Source: Burkholderia guangdongensis (GTDB lineage Bacteria > Pseudomonadota > Gammaproteobacteria > Burkholderiales > Burkholderiaceae). Taken from it: a stretch of DNA of 64,000 nucleotides. Below, piece by piece: positions 42,969 through 50,619 of the stretch. Below the pieces are notes generated by a model. That model had not been told where the DNA came from, did no database searches, and was given only the letters and a program-made list of their open reading frames with translations. The position numbers were made by a program, and so were the translations under genes. How positions within the stretch are numbered: position 1 is the stretch's first letter; the number at the start of each line of letters is the position of its first letter. Location: positions 1 through 64,000 of the forward strand of contig NZ_JACBNX010000021.1 in assembly GCF_013403875.1 (NCBI RefSeq). The letters are read 5' to 3'.

Positions 42969-43637
42969 TCACGGCGACTCGCTGCTGCCGCTGCCGCTGT
43001 CGCTGCCGCCGCCAGCGTCGCGCCGTTCGTAGCGCGCGAGAAACAGGTCGACCGCGGATTGCGCGACCTTCGTTCGCGCGGCGTCGTCGAGCGTCGGCTG
43101 CCCGAGCGCGACCTGCGGCCAGAATGCGAACGCCTTCACGAGCCCCTGCAGCTGCTGTGCGGCGAACGCTGGCTCCGGCGCGACGAGCCGGCCGTCGGCC
43201 GTCGCCGCGCGTACCCAGACCGTCACGTCCTCCTCCCGCTCGCCGAGGCGCGCGACCATCTCCCGCGCGCGCTCCGGCGAATGAATGCCCGTCGCGATCG
43301 CGACTCGCGCCAGCGCGAGAAACGCGTCGTCGTTCAACAGCCGCAGCTTGCGCATCAGCAGCTCGAGCAATTGCGCGCGCAGCGGCTCGTCCGCGCGATA
43401 CGCGCGCACCGCGCCCGCCTGGCTCGCATCCCACAGCTGCTGCAGAATCGCCTCGAACAGCGCTTCCTTGCTCGGGAAATGGTTGTAGACCGTACGCTTG
43501 GAGACGTTCGCGCGCGCCGCGATGCGATCCATGCTGGTCGCCTCGTACCCGGCCGCGAGGAATTCGTCGATCGCCGCGCCGACGATCGCGACGCGCTTCC
43601 GGTCGGTCAGACGCTGGTTGCAAGATGGGATGTCCAT
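42969..43637 (-). CDS. TetR family transcriptional regulator, divergent from the MBL hydrolase
   Basis: A 222-residue TetR/AcrR protein. The N-terminal helix-turn-helix is textbook (VAIVGAAIDEFLAAGYEATS then MDRIAARANVSKRTVYNHFP), the ligand domain matches the TetR_C AefR-like group (FLALARVAIATGIHSPERAR), and the C-terminus ends in a Gly/Ser tail. It is divergent from the hydrolase at 43721, and the 83-bp intergenic region carries two copies of an inverted repeat, so it very likely represses both genes. Confidence 0.9.
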   Translation of the reverse strand: MDIPSCNQRLTDRKRVAIVGAAIDEFLAAGYEATSMDRIAARANVSKRTVYNHFPSKEALFEAILQQLWDASQAGAVRAYRADEPLRAQLLELLMRKLRLLNDDAFLALARVAIATGIHSPERAREMVARLGEREEDVTVWVRAATADGRLVAPEPAFAAQQLQGLVKAFAFWPQVALGQPTLDDAARTKVAQSAVDLFLARYERRDAGGGSDSGSGSSESP

Positions 43638-43647
43638 CGCGAAATTT

Positions 43648-43697
43648 TACACCGGGCAGTTTACTTTCTCGAAAAACAAACTACACTACGCAGTGTA
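43648..43697. promoter_or_regulatory. Two TetR operator-like inverted repeats
   Basis: TACACT-ACGC-AGTGTA (43682-43697) is a perfect 6-bp inverted repeat with a 4-bp spacer. TACACC-GGGC-AGTTTA (43648-43663) is a weaker copy in the same register 34 bp away. GCAGTKTACTTT follows in each. They fill the gap between the TetR and hydrolase starts. Confidence 0.65.
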
Positions 43698-43720
43698 CTT
43701 TTTAGATCGAGCCACCGGTC

Positions 43721-44857
43721 ATGACACTGCTCCCCGATTTCATTCATCGCACTTTTGGTCTGACGGCTGCGGAACGCGGGCGCGCATTGTCGAGCGCGTC
43801 GCCGCAGCACGACGGGGAGCGCTTTCGCAATGCCGCGCCGCGCCCGGCCGAAGGGCTCGGCAAAACGCTGCGGATCGCGTGGAACATGCTGTTCAACAAG
43901 CCGCGCGACACGGCCCCGGCGGGCGCGATCCCGGTCGACGCGCTGACCCGCGACCAGCTCGACGCGGCGCCCGACCGCAGCCTCTACCGGCTCGGCCACT
44001 CGACGATGCTGCTGAAGCTGCGCGGCCAGTTCTGGCTGACCGATCCGGTGTTCGCCGAGCGCGCGTCGCCGTTCCGGCATCTGGGCCCGAAGCGCTTCCA
44101 TGCGCCGCCGATCGCGCTCGCCGACCTGCCGCCGCTGCGCGGCGTGATCCTGTCGCACGACCACTACGACCATCTCGACCGCGACACGGTGCTCGCGCTC
44201 GCCGCGACGACCGGCGTGTTTCTGACGCCGCTCGGCGTCGGCGACCGGCTGATCGAATGGGGGATCGACAGCAAGAAGATTCGCCAGCTCGACTGGTGGC
44301 AAAGCGTGGACGTCGACGGCCTGACGTTCACCGCGACGCCCGCGCAGCATTTCTCCGGACGCAGCCTGTTCGACGGCAACAGCACGCTGTGGGCGTCGTG
44401 GGTCATCGTCGATCACGATCTGCGCGTGTTCTTCAGCGGCGACACCGGCTACTTCGACGGCTTCAGGGCCATCGGCGAGCGCCTCGGCCCGTTCGACGTC
44501 ACGCTGATCGAAACGGGCGCGTACGATCCGCACTGGCCGTACGTTCATATGCAGCCCGAAGAAACCGTGCAGGCGCACGTCGATCTGCGCGGGCGCCGGC
44601 TGGTGCCGATTCACAACGGCACGTTCGATCTCGCGATGCATCGCTGGCAGGAGCCGTTCGAGCGGGTGACGAGCCTGGCGGCTGCGCGCGGCATCGCGAT
44701 CTCGACGCCGCGCATGGGCGAGCGGCTGGATCTGGTCGAACCGCATCGCGGCGACAAATGGTGGCGCCGGGTCGCCGAAGCGGCCGACGTGCCGGCCGCG
44801 CCGACCATGCGTTCGCGCTGGTGCGCGTCGCGTCGCGCGGAGCAGACGGGCGCCTGA
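43721..44857 (+). CDS. Metallo-beta-lactamase-fold hydrolase (UlaG/NAPE-PLD-like)
   Basis: A 378-residue protein with the metal-binding HxHxDH motif in GVILSHDHYDHLDRDTV, a further His in TPAQHFSGRSLFDGN, an Asp in FFSGDTGYFDGF and a late His in RRLVPIHNGTFDLAMHRW. These fit the L-ascorbate-6-phosphate lactonase/NAPE-PLD branch of the fold, in which a phosphodiester or lactone is hydrolysed. There is no signal peptide, so it is cytosolic or peripheral. It is controlled by the divergent TetR gene (inference). The real substrate is unknown. Confidence 0.88.
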   Translation: MTLLPDFIHRTFGLTAAERGRALSSASPQHDGERFRNAAPRPAEGLGKTLRIAWNMLFNKPRDTAPAGAIPVDALTRDQLDAAPDRSLYRLGHSTMLLKLRGQFWLTDPVFAERASPFRHLGPKRFHAPPIALADLPPLRGVILSHDHYDHLDRDTVLALAATTGVFLTPLGVGDRLIEWGIDSKKIRQLDWWQSVDVDGLTFTATPAQHFSGRSLFDGNSTLWASWVIVDHDLRVFFSGDTGYFDGFRAIGERLGPFDVTLIETGAYDPHWPYVHMQPEETVQAHVDLRGRRLVPIHNGTFDLAMHRWQEPFERVTSLAAARGIAISTPRMGERLDLVEPHRGDKWWRRVAEAADVPAAPTMRSRWCASRRAEQTGA

Positions 44858-44889
44858 GCGCGGCGCGCCGCCGTCATCGATACGACCAT

Positions 44890-45315
44890 TCAGCCGCCGT
44901 CGGCGACGTCGTGAAACGCCCAGCCGAACGACCGGATTTCCGATTTGTGCAACGCCGCGACCTTGCGCAGGCATTGCTCGCCCTTCGGCGTCAGATGCAC
45001 CTCGACCTGCCTGCGGTCGTGCAGGCTCGTCTGGCGCCTGACGAGGCCCGCGGCCTCGCAGCGCGTCACGAGCGCGACCGTGCCGTGCGACGACGCCTGC
45101 AGACGCTCCGCGATTTCACCAACCGTCGCCCACGTGCGATCGGCAAACGCGCACGTATGCAGCATCAGCATGTACTGCTGCGGCGTGAGCCCTTCGGCAT
45201 GCAGTATCTCTTCGGAAAAACGCTGGAAGCGCCGGAGCCGGTAACGGAATTCGGATAACTGCTCCAGATCGTATTTCGTCACGGCCCCCACGGCCTTGCG
45301 GCAGGTCGATGTCAT
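44890..45315 (-). CDS. MarR family transcriptional regulator
   Basis: A 141-residue winged-helix regulator: TPQQYMLMLHTCAF, VGEIAERLQASSHGTVALVT (recognition helix), and the beta-wing SLHDRRQVEVHLTPKGEQCL with the conserved D-R-R. Start at 45315 (MTSTCRKA) follows GGAGG. It is convergent with the MBL hydrolase and divergent from the small gene at 45407. Between them, ATATCATCATGTGACCTAAT (about 45353-45372) is an AT-rich candidate control region. Confidence 0.88.
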   Translation of the reverse strand: MTSTCRKAVGAVTKYDLEQLSEFRYRLRRFQRFSEEILHAEGLTPQQYMLMLHTCAFADRTWATVGEIAERLQASSHGTVALVTRCEAAGLVRRQTSLHDRRQVEVHLTPKGEQCLRKVAALHKSEIRSFGWAFHDVADGG

Positions 45316-45406
45316 CGGAACCTCCTCGAACACCGGGCGTTTTCTGGAAACATATCATCATGTGACCTAATATACACAGGCACGCTCGTCGAGGCAGGAT
45401 CGAAAA

Positions 45407-45670
45407 GTGGACGGCAAATTCCTACCGGTGCTGATCGCGTTCGCCGTGATGCAGGCGGGCGGCGCGATGGCGCCGCCGCGCATCGACGGCTACGCCGCGC
45501 TTCCCGCGGCCGCGCATTCGGGCAGCGGCCGCCCGCTGGTCGGCGCGAATGGCCGCACCGCCGCATTGGCGGCGGGACGCGGCACGATCCATATCCCCAC
45601 CGTTTCCTATCATCTCGACGGATGGGGCCCGCAACGATCGAGGCTGCAAAGCGACCGGTTCCGCTGGTGA
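45407..45670 (+). CDS. Small hypothetical exported protein
   Basis: An 87-residue frame beginning with GTG. The N-terminus (KFLPVLIAFAVMQAGGAMA) looks like a signal peptide and is followed by a Gly/Ala-rich part with a Trp-containing end (HIPTVSYHLDGWGPQRSRLQ). Not recognised. Its position downstream of an AT-rich promoter-like gap and before a hairpin supports reality, but a short GC-rich frame can be spurious. Confidence 0.4.
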   Translation: MDGKFLPVLIAFAVMQAGGAMAPPRIDGYAALPAAAHSGSGRPLVGANGRTAALAAGRGTIHIPTVSYHLDGWGPQRSRLQSDRFRW

Positions 45671-45689
45671 CGCGGCGCCCTCGCCGCGT
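45670..45689. terminator. Hairpin between convergent genes
   Basis: Perfect 8-bp stem ACGCGGCG / CGCCGCGT with a CCCT loop, located between the small plus-strand gene and the end of the LtrA-family gene. No T tract; possible bidirectional stop. Confidence 0.38.
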
Positions 45690-45704
45690 GCGTTCAGGCT
45701 CGCG

Positions 45705-46910
45705 TCAATGCGATGCGCGCGAATGCGGCACCGCGCGCGCCGCGATGCACTGCCGCTCGACGCGGCTTTCCCACAGCGACGCGCCGAACAGCACCGCGGT
45801 CGTCGCCCAGCTCATCGCGAGCAGGCCGACGAATCCGCTCGCCGCAACGAGCGCGATCAGCACGAGCGTCGCCGCGACGTGCGAGAACGGAATCACCGAG
45901 TACACGATCTTCTTGAACACCGCGCTGCCGGCCAGGTAGATCGCGGGCCCCGCGACGAGCACGATCGCGTCTGCGAGCGACGCCGTGCGCGCCGGATGCG
46001 CGAGCACCAGATCGTTGCCGACCGCGCTGACGATGATCCCGGCGACGAGAATCGCATGCACGTAATGAAAATACGCGCCGATGCGGCCCGGATCGCCGGA
46101 GCGCGTGATCGTCGTCGTCGCGTCCTTGCTCGACGTGCCGAAGTACAGCCACCACATCGCGAGCGACCCGGCGAACGTGCCGACGAACGCGCAAATGATC
46201 GTCGCGCTCCACTGCGTGCCGGTGGAGAACGTCGCGCCGGTCGCGAGCACCGCCTCACCCAGCGCGACGATCACGAACAGCTGGCAGCGCTCGGTCAGAT
46301 GGCCGCCCTCGATCGTCCACTCGCGGGTGCTCGAGCGGCCGAGCCCCGGCAGCGCGAAGCCGAACATCGGCGCGACGTACTCGCATGCCACCGCCGCGAG
46401 CCAGCACGCGACGCGCGCGCCGTCGTGCGCGAGGCCGCCGGCGATCCACAGCACGCCCGCGATCGACACCCAGCCGAGGATCCGCCGATAGTTCGGCGCG
46501 AGCGGATGCGCGCGGCCGAGACGAGACACGATGTACACCGTCCGGCCGACCTGCATCGTGACGTACGCGAGCGCGAACACGATGCCGCGCGGGCCGAACG
46601 CATCGGGAATCGCGGCGGCCATCACGAGCCCGATCAGCATCGTCGCGAACACGAGCGCCCGGATGGGTGGCGTTTCCGGATCGAACCAGTTCGTGACCCA
46701 GCACATGTACTGCCAGCCGAGCCAGACGGCGAACCACAGGATCAGCGTCTCGAACGCGCCGCCCGGCGTCAGATGCACGAGCAGCATGTGGCTCAACTGC
46801 GTGACCGCGAACACGTAGACGAGATCGAAGAACAGCTCTTCGTACGTGACGCGCGCGTGATGTCCGTCGCGCTTGCGCAGCAGTGGATGGTCGTAGGTCG
46901 ATTCGGTCAT
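45705..46910 (-). CDS. Low temperature requirement protein A (LtrA) family membrane protein
   Basis: A 401-residue polytopic inner-membrane protein with about 10-12 hydrophobic segments. LtrA-family hallmarks are the N-terminal YEELFFDLVYVFAVTQLSHM, WYTNWFDPETPP-like WVTNWFDPETPPIRALVF, and ERCQLFVIVALGEAVLATG. LtrA was named in Listeria for growth in the cold; the biochemical function is unknown. Start at 46910 (MTESTYDH) excludes an unconvincing 38-residue Arg-rich extension. Confidence 0.86.
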   Translation of the reverse strand: MTESTYDHPLLRKRDGHHARVTYEELFFDLVYVFAVTQLSHMLLVHLTPGGAFETLILWFAVWLGWQYMCWVTNWFDPETPPIRALVFATMLIGLVMAAAIPDAFGPRGIVFALAYVTMQVGRTVYIVSRLGRAHPLAPNYRRILGWVSIAGVLWIAGGLAHDGARVACWLAAVACEYVAPMFGFALPGLGRSSTREWTIEGGHLTERCQLFVIVALGEAVLATGATFSTGTQWSATIICAFVGTFAGSLAMWWLYFGTSSKDATTTITRSGDPGRIGAYFHYVHAILVAGIIVSAVGNDLVLAHPARTASLADAIVLVAGPAIYLAGSAVFKKIVYSVIPFSHVAATLVLIALVAASGFVGLLAMSWATTAVLFGASLWESRVERQCIAARAVPHSRASH

Positions 46911-47091
46911 GAGGTCGCGGGTTCGGAGCACGAGGCGGATGCGGCAACCGCGACGGTACCGCAAACGCCGCGAGCGGTCGAGGAGTGAGGGTCTGGGCCC
47001 GCCGTCGAAAGCGACCCGCGGCAAACACCCGCCCGTCGCGCAAAATCGACAGTCGCGCAGCCGATCCGGCGAGACGCGTTAGACTGTCGCG

Positions 47092-47355
47092 ATGGAGAAA
47101 TGCCCTTACTGTCCGAGAATCCGCGACGAATGGGATTGCCACGGGGACGCATGCCGCCGCGAGATCGCGAAAGCGCTGCGCCGGCAGCGCGCCGGCCTCC
47201 CGATGGTGCCAGACCGGATTCGCAACGAGCTGCGCGCCGACTCGAGCGCGAGCGAAGTCATCGCGGTGCTGTCGCGGCAGCGACTGCGCGCGCGCCGCGG
47301 CAACGAGGAACGCCGCGAGCGCAAGGAAATCGAGGACGCCGACGGCGGCAAATGA
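47092..47355 (+). CDS. Small Cys-containing hypothetical protein
   Basis: An 87-residue basic protein beginning MEKCPYCPRIRDEW with a CxxC pair at residues 4 and 7 and a second pair in DCHGDACRRE (residues 16 and 21). This could be a small zinc-binding knuckle. The rest is Arg/Glu-rich helix. I do not recognise the family. Codon use is similar to neighbours. It is divergent from the LtrA gene and convergent with the diguanylate cyclase, without an operon partner. Confidence 0.55.
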   Translation: MEKCPYCPRIRDEWDCHGDACRREIAKALRRQRAGLPMVPDRIRNELRADSSASEVIAVLSRQRLRARRGNEERRERKEIEDADGGK

Positions 47356-47379
47356 CCACCGCCCGGACCGCCGCCGGCG

Positions 47380-49134
47380 TTACGCGTCGTCCGCGGCGCG
47401 CGCGTCGACGGTCAGCATGTCCTGATACCGCACGTACGCGCACCGCAGCGACGCCTTCGCCGCATACATCGCCGCATCCGCCTTCACCAGCAACTCGTCG
47501 GACGAATCGCCGTCGAGCGGATATTCGCTGACGCCGATGCTCGCGCCGACCGCCATCCGCCGCCCGCAGATCTCGAGCTCTTCCGCGAGCACGCGCTGGA
47601 TGCGCGTCGCGATGTCGCCGATCACGTCCGGCGAGCGCACGCCGGCGATCAGTACGATGAATTCGTCGCCGCCGAGCCGCGCGGCCATATCGCAGCTGCG
47701 CAGCGTCGCGTTCAGCCGCTCTGCTACCGCGACGAGCGTGCGGTCGCCGGCCGAATGCCCGAGCTGGTCGTTGATCTGCTTGAAGCGGTCGAGATCGACG
47801 AACATCACCGCGAGCCCCTCGCCCGTCACCGACGCGTGCCGGATCGCCGCGTCGAGCCGCTCGAGAAACAGCATCCGGTTCGGCAGCCCGGTCAGCGTGT
47901 CGTGGCCCGCCAGATGCGTGAGCTCCTGCTGCTTCGCGTGCAGCGCCCGCATCTGCCCGCGGATCTCCGAACGCATTCCGTCGAAGCAGCGCGCGAGGAT
48001 GCCGATCTCGTCCGAGCGCGACACCGGCAGCCGCTCGGCGGCTTGAGGATCGTCGAACACGTGCGTCGTCGCGTAAGCCAGCACCTGCAGCGGCCGCGTC
48101 AGCGCGCGCGCGAACAGGATCGCCAGCACGAGCGCGAGCAGGCTCGACACGAGCACCATCCGCACGATGTGCCCGCCGAGCACGTTCGCGGACACCAGCA
48201 CGTCGCCCAGCGGCCGCGACAGCCCGAGCACGATGAAGCGATTGCCTTCGGCAAGGCCAAACGGCGCGCGCGTGAATGCGAGCACCTGCGACGGCGCCTG
48301 GTCCGGATGCGCGAGCCCGTCGAGCGTCAGGTTCGCGCGCGATTCCTCGAACAGCGGCCGCGTCGCCGGGAAGCTGTCCTGCATCAGCACGCGCCGCCCG
48401 CGATCGAAACCGAACGTCTGCGACGGATCCGGATGCACGAGAAAGTCGCCCCACTCGTTCGCGAGATAGACCAGATAGTCGGTCGGCAGGTCGCGCTCGA
48501 GCCGCTTGAACACCCGCGTCAGATCGACGTCGATCACGAGCGCACCGACCGTCTGGCCGTCCGGCGCGACGATCGGCGTGCCGACGCGCAGGATCGGCCG
48601 GCCCTCCGCCGCGTGCGAGCCCTGCTCGTGATTGATGCCGATCGGCGACAGGTACACGCGCCCCGGCATCGTCGCGAGCGTGTCGAACACGTACGCGAAC
48701 TGCCCTTTCTCCTGCAGCTCGCGCTCGGGCACCATCACGATCCCGCGCGAGTCGCGGTCCGCGCGAATCCGTTCGAGCCCGAAATGCGCGCGCGCGATCA
48801 GACGAATCTGCAGATATTCCGGGTGATGCGCCATGAACGTGTAATACACCTCCTCGAGCCGCACGCGCCCCGGGTTCGACAGGTCGTCGCTGCGCACGAC
48901 CGCGACCGACGACGGCATCGCGGCGAGCACGAGCGCGTCGTCGGCGACGTCGCCGAGCGCGGCGCTCAGGCGCTGGCCGAGCAGCTGCGTCGACGTCAGC
49001 AGGGTGTGTTGCGCTTCCACCACGAGCATCGCGCGATTCGCGCGATACGTGTAATAGCCGGTCGCGCCGGACGCAATGACGCCGATGCACGCGAGCAGGA
49101 TCGACAGCTTCGAGGTCAGGCCGAGCTTGATCAT
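47380..49134 (-). CDS. Membrane diguanylate cyclase with periplasmic sensor domain
   Basis: Makes c-di-GMP from two GTP. The 584-residue protein has TM1 (about residues 8-27), a periplasmic domain of dCache type (about 30-320; GRVYLSPIGINHEQG, ILRVGTPIVAPDGQTVGALV), TM2 (about 325-345, MVLVSSLLALVLAILFARAL), a HAMP-like linker and a GGDEF domain (about 415-575; HDTLTGLPNRMLFLERLD, FVDLDRFKQINDQLGH, AARLGGDEFIVLI). The active-site GGDEF is intact, and the inhibitory I-site R-S-C-D lies exactly five residues before it. The start ATG at 49134 overlaps the stop of the PotD-like gene by 4 bp (ATGA), so the two are translationally coupled. Confidence 0.93.
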   Translation of the reverse strand: MIKLGLTSKLSILLACIGVIASGATGYYTYRANRAMLVVEAQHTLLTSTQLLGQRLSAALGDVADDALVLAAMPSSVAVVRSDDLSNPGRVRLEEVYYTFMAHHPEYLQIRLIARAHFGLERIRADRDSRGIVMVPERELQEKGQFAYVFDTLATMPGRVYLSPIGINHEQGSHAAEGRPILRVGTPIVAPDGQTVGALVIDVDLTRVFKRLERDLPTDYLVYLANEWGDFLVHPDPSQTFGFDRGRRVLMQDSFPATRPLFEESRANLTLDGLAHPDQAPSQVLAFTRAPFGLAEGNRFIVLGLSRPLGDVLVSANVLGGHIVRMVLVSSLLALVLAILFARALTRPLQVLAYATTHVFDDPQAAERLPVSRSDEIGILARCFDGMRSEIRGQMRALHAKQQELTHLAGHDTLTGLPNRMLFLERLDAAIRHASVTGEGLAVMFVDLDRFKQINDQLGHSAGDRTLVAVAERLNATLRSCDMAARLGGDEFIVLIAGVRSPDVIGDIATRIQRVLAEELEICGRRMAVGASIGVSEYPLDGDSSDELLVKADAAMYAAKASLRCAYVRYQDMLTVDARAADDA

Positions 49135-50273
49135 TTCGGAAAGCTCTCCGGCCTGTCGCCCGATTCGATGCGGCTCCACAGCGCTTCGCGCTCGCCGATG
49201 TCCTCGACCGGCTGAATCCAGAACAGGCGCCGGCCGGCTTCGGACACGCCGTCCGGCGACGGCGTCAGCGTGTTCGCGAGCCCCTGGCGCTGCGTGAGCA
49301 GCGCGCCGATCGCGGGTTCGAGCATGTAGTTGATCCACGCGTGCGCGAGAACGAGGTCGGACGCGCCGCGCGTGATCGCCCAGCAGTCGAGCCACGCGAG
49401 CGCGCCTTCGTCGGGAATCACGTAGCCGACGTCGACACCCGCGCGCCGCAGCAGCTCGACCTGCTGCGTGCCGTAGTTGCCGAACATCAGCGCCGCATGA
49501 TGCTGGACGAACAGCGCGCTCGCCTCCTCGGGCAGCGTGTAGTAGCTGAGCAGATTGCGCCGCAGGTCGATCAGCTTGCGCGTGACCGCGTGCATCTGCG
49601 TGGGCGTCAGACGAAACGGATCCGGGTAGCCGAGCGCGAGCGCGGTAAACGAGAAGTTGTGCTGCGCGCTGTTGAAATCGAGCACCTTGCCGCGATAGCG
49701 GGGATTCCACAGCTCGAGCATCGAATGCGGGACGACCGGCACCTGCTTGCGGTCGTAGATCAGCCCCATCGACGAATACGTGAACGGAATCGCGTACGCG
49801 TTGCCGTCCCGCATCAGCCCGCCGATGCTCGACAGCTGCTGGAAATTCGGCAACTGATGCCGGCGGTTCGGAATGCGCGCGAGATCGAGCGGCTCGAGCA
49901 TCTCGTCGCGCGTATAGCGCTGGATCTCCGCGGTGTTCGCCGCGAGCACGTCGAACGGCGGCGGCGAAGCGCTATGCATGCGAGACCATAACGCCTCATC
50001 CGAATCGACGAACGTGACCTCGACCTTCACGTGAAAGTGCGATTCGAATGCCTTGACGACGTCGTCGTCCGCATAGCCGGGCCACGCGAGCACACGTAAA
50101 ACGTTTTCGTTCGCGGGTTGCGCCGCAGCTTCACCGGATATGCACGACAGCAAACCAAGCGAAACAATGGCGACGGCCCAGCACGACGCGTATTTCCCCG
50201 CGCATCGATAGGCACCGCTTCGCCGAATGGATCGGAGTAGGTCCAGAATCCAGCGCTGGACACCCGGTTGCAT
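49131..50273 (-). CDS. PotD/PotF-like periplasmic substrate-binding protein coupled to a diguanylate cyclase
   Basis: A 380-residue exported binding protein of the spermidine/putrescine type. After a long basic n-region comes a signal peptide (SCWAVAIVSLGLLSCISGEA). The mature start NVLRVLAWPGYADDDVVKAF matches the PotD/F pattern, with the W-x-x-Y that cages polyamines, and YAIPFTYSSMGLIYDRK and ALLTQRQGLAN-type late motifs are present. No ABC permease or ATPase gene is adjacent; instead the next gene is the diguanylate cyclase, overlapped by 4 bp. That favours ligand sensing over transport. Start at 50273 is chosen over 50339, which runs further into the divergent nirB control region. Confidence 0.85.
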   Translation of the reverse strand: MQPGVQRWILDLLRSIRRSGAYRCAGKYASCWAVAIVSLGLLSCISGEAAAQPANENVLRVLAWPGYADDDVVKAFESHFHVKVEVTFVDSDEALWSRMHSASPPPFDVLAANTAEIQRYTRDEMLEPLDLARIPNRRHQLPNFQQLSSIGGLMRDGNAYAIPFTYSSMGLIYDRKQVPVVPHSMLELWNPRYRGKVLDFNSAQHNFSFTALALGYPDPFRLTPTQMHAVTRKLIDLRRNLLSYYTLPEEASALFVQHHAALMFGNYGTQQVELLRRAGVDVGYVIPDEGALAWLDCWAITRGASDLVLAHAWINYMLEPAIGALLTQRQGLANTLTPSPDGVSEAGRRLFWIQPVEDIGEREALWSRIESGDRPESFPK

Positions 50274-50409
50274 CGGGACGGCCTTTTTCGAGTTAATTGG
50301 TCTCCCCGCAACAAGACCACAAAAGAAATCGCGTGGCAATCCGAATCATCCACAGCGAGATTCGTCTGAAGTGCCGCGCGCCCCACTCGCACGCGGTCGA
50401 TTGCGTCGC

Positions 50410-50424
50410 GCACCGCGCTGGTGT
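50410..50424 (+). promoter_or_regulatory. Putative NtrC-type binding site upstream of nirB
   Basis: GCACC-GCGCT-GGTGT is close to the NtrC consensus TGCACC-N5-GGTGCA. A further half-site TGCACC lies at 50452-50457. Both are about 120-170 bp before the expected start, a typical enhancer position. Confidence 0.5.
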
Positions 50425-50551
50425 TTCGGCACTCGCTTCGCCACTTTTCGATGCACCGCAGCATGCGCGTGCGCACCACTTTCGATCATTTGGCCGCGCG
50501 ATCGCGAATCACAGCACATTTCGCAGCACGTGGCGTCCATGTTTTCGCGCG

Positions 50552-50568
50552 CTGGCACGCCACTTGCT
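50552..50568 (+). promoter_or_regulatory. Sigma-54 (RpoN) promoter of the nirB-nirD-nasA operon
   Basis: CTGGCACGCCACTTGCT matches the -24/-12 consensus YTGGCACG-N4-TTGCW at every defined position, with correct GG-to-GC spacing. Transcription should begin near 50579, about 40 bp before the nirB start. The 346-bp gap 50274-50619 also contains the promoter of the divergent binding-protein gene, which I cannot assign. Confidence 0.85.
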
Positions 50569-50619
50569 CATTGCCTATCGAGATTCGCAACATGATCGGC
50601 AGTATCGAGGAGAGTCGGG

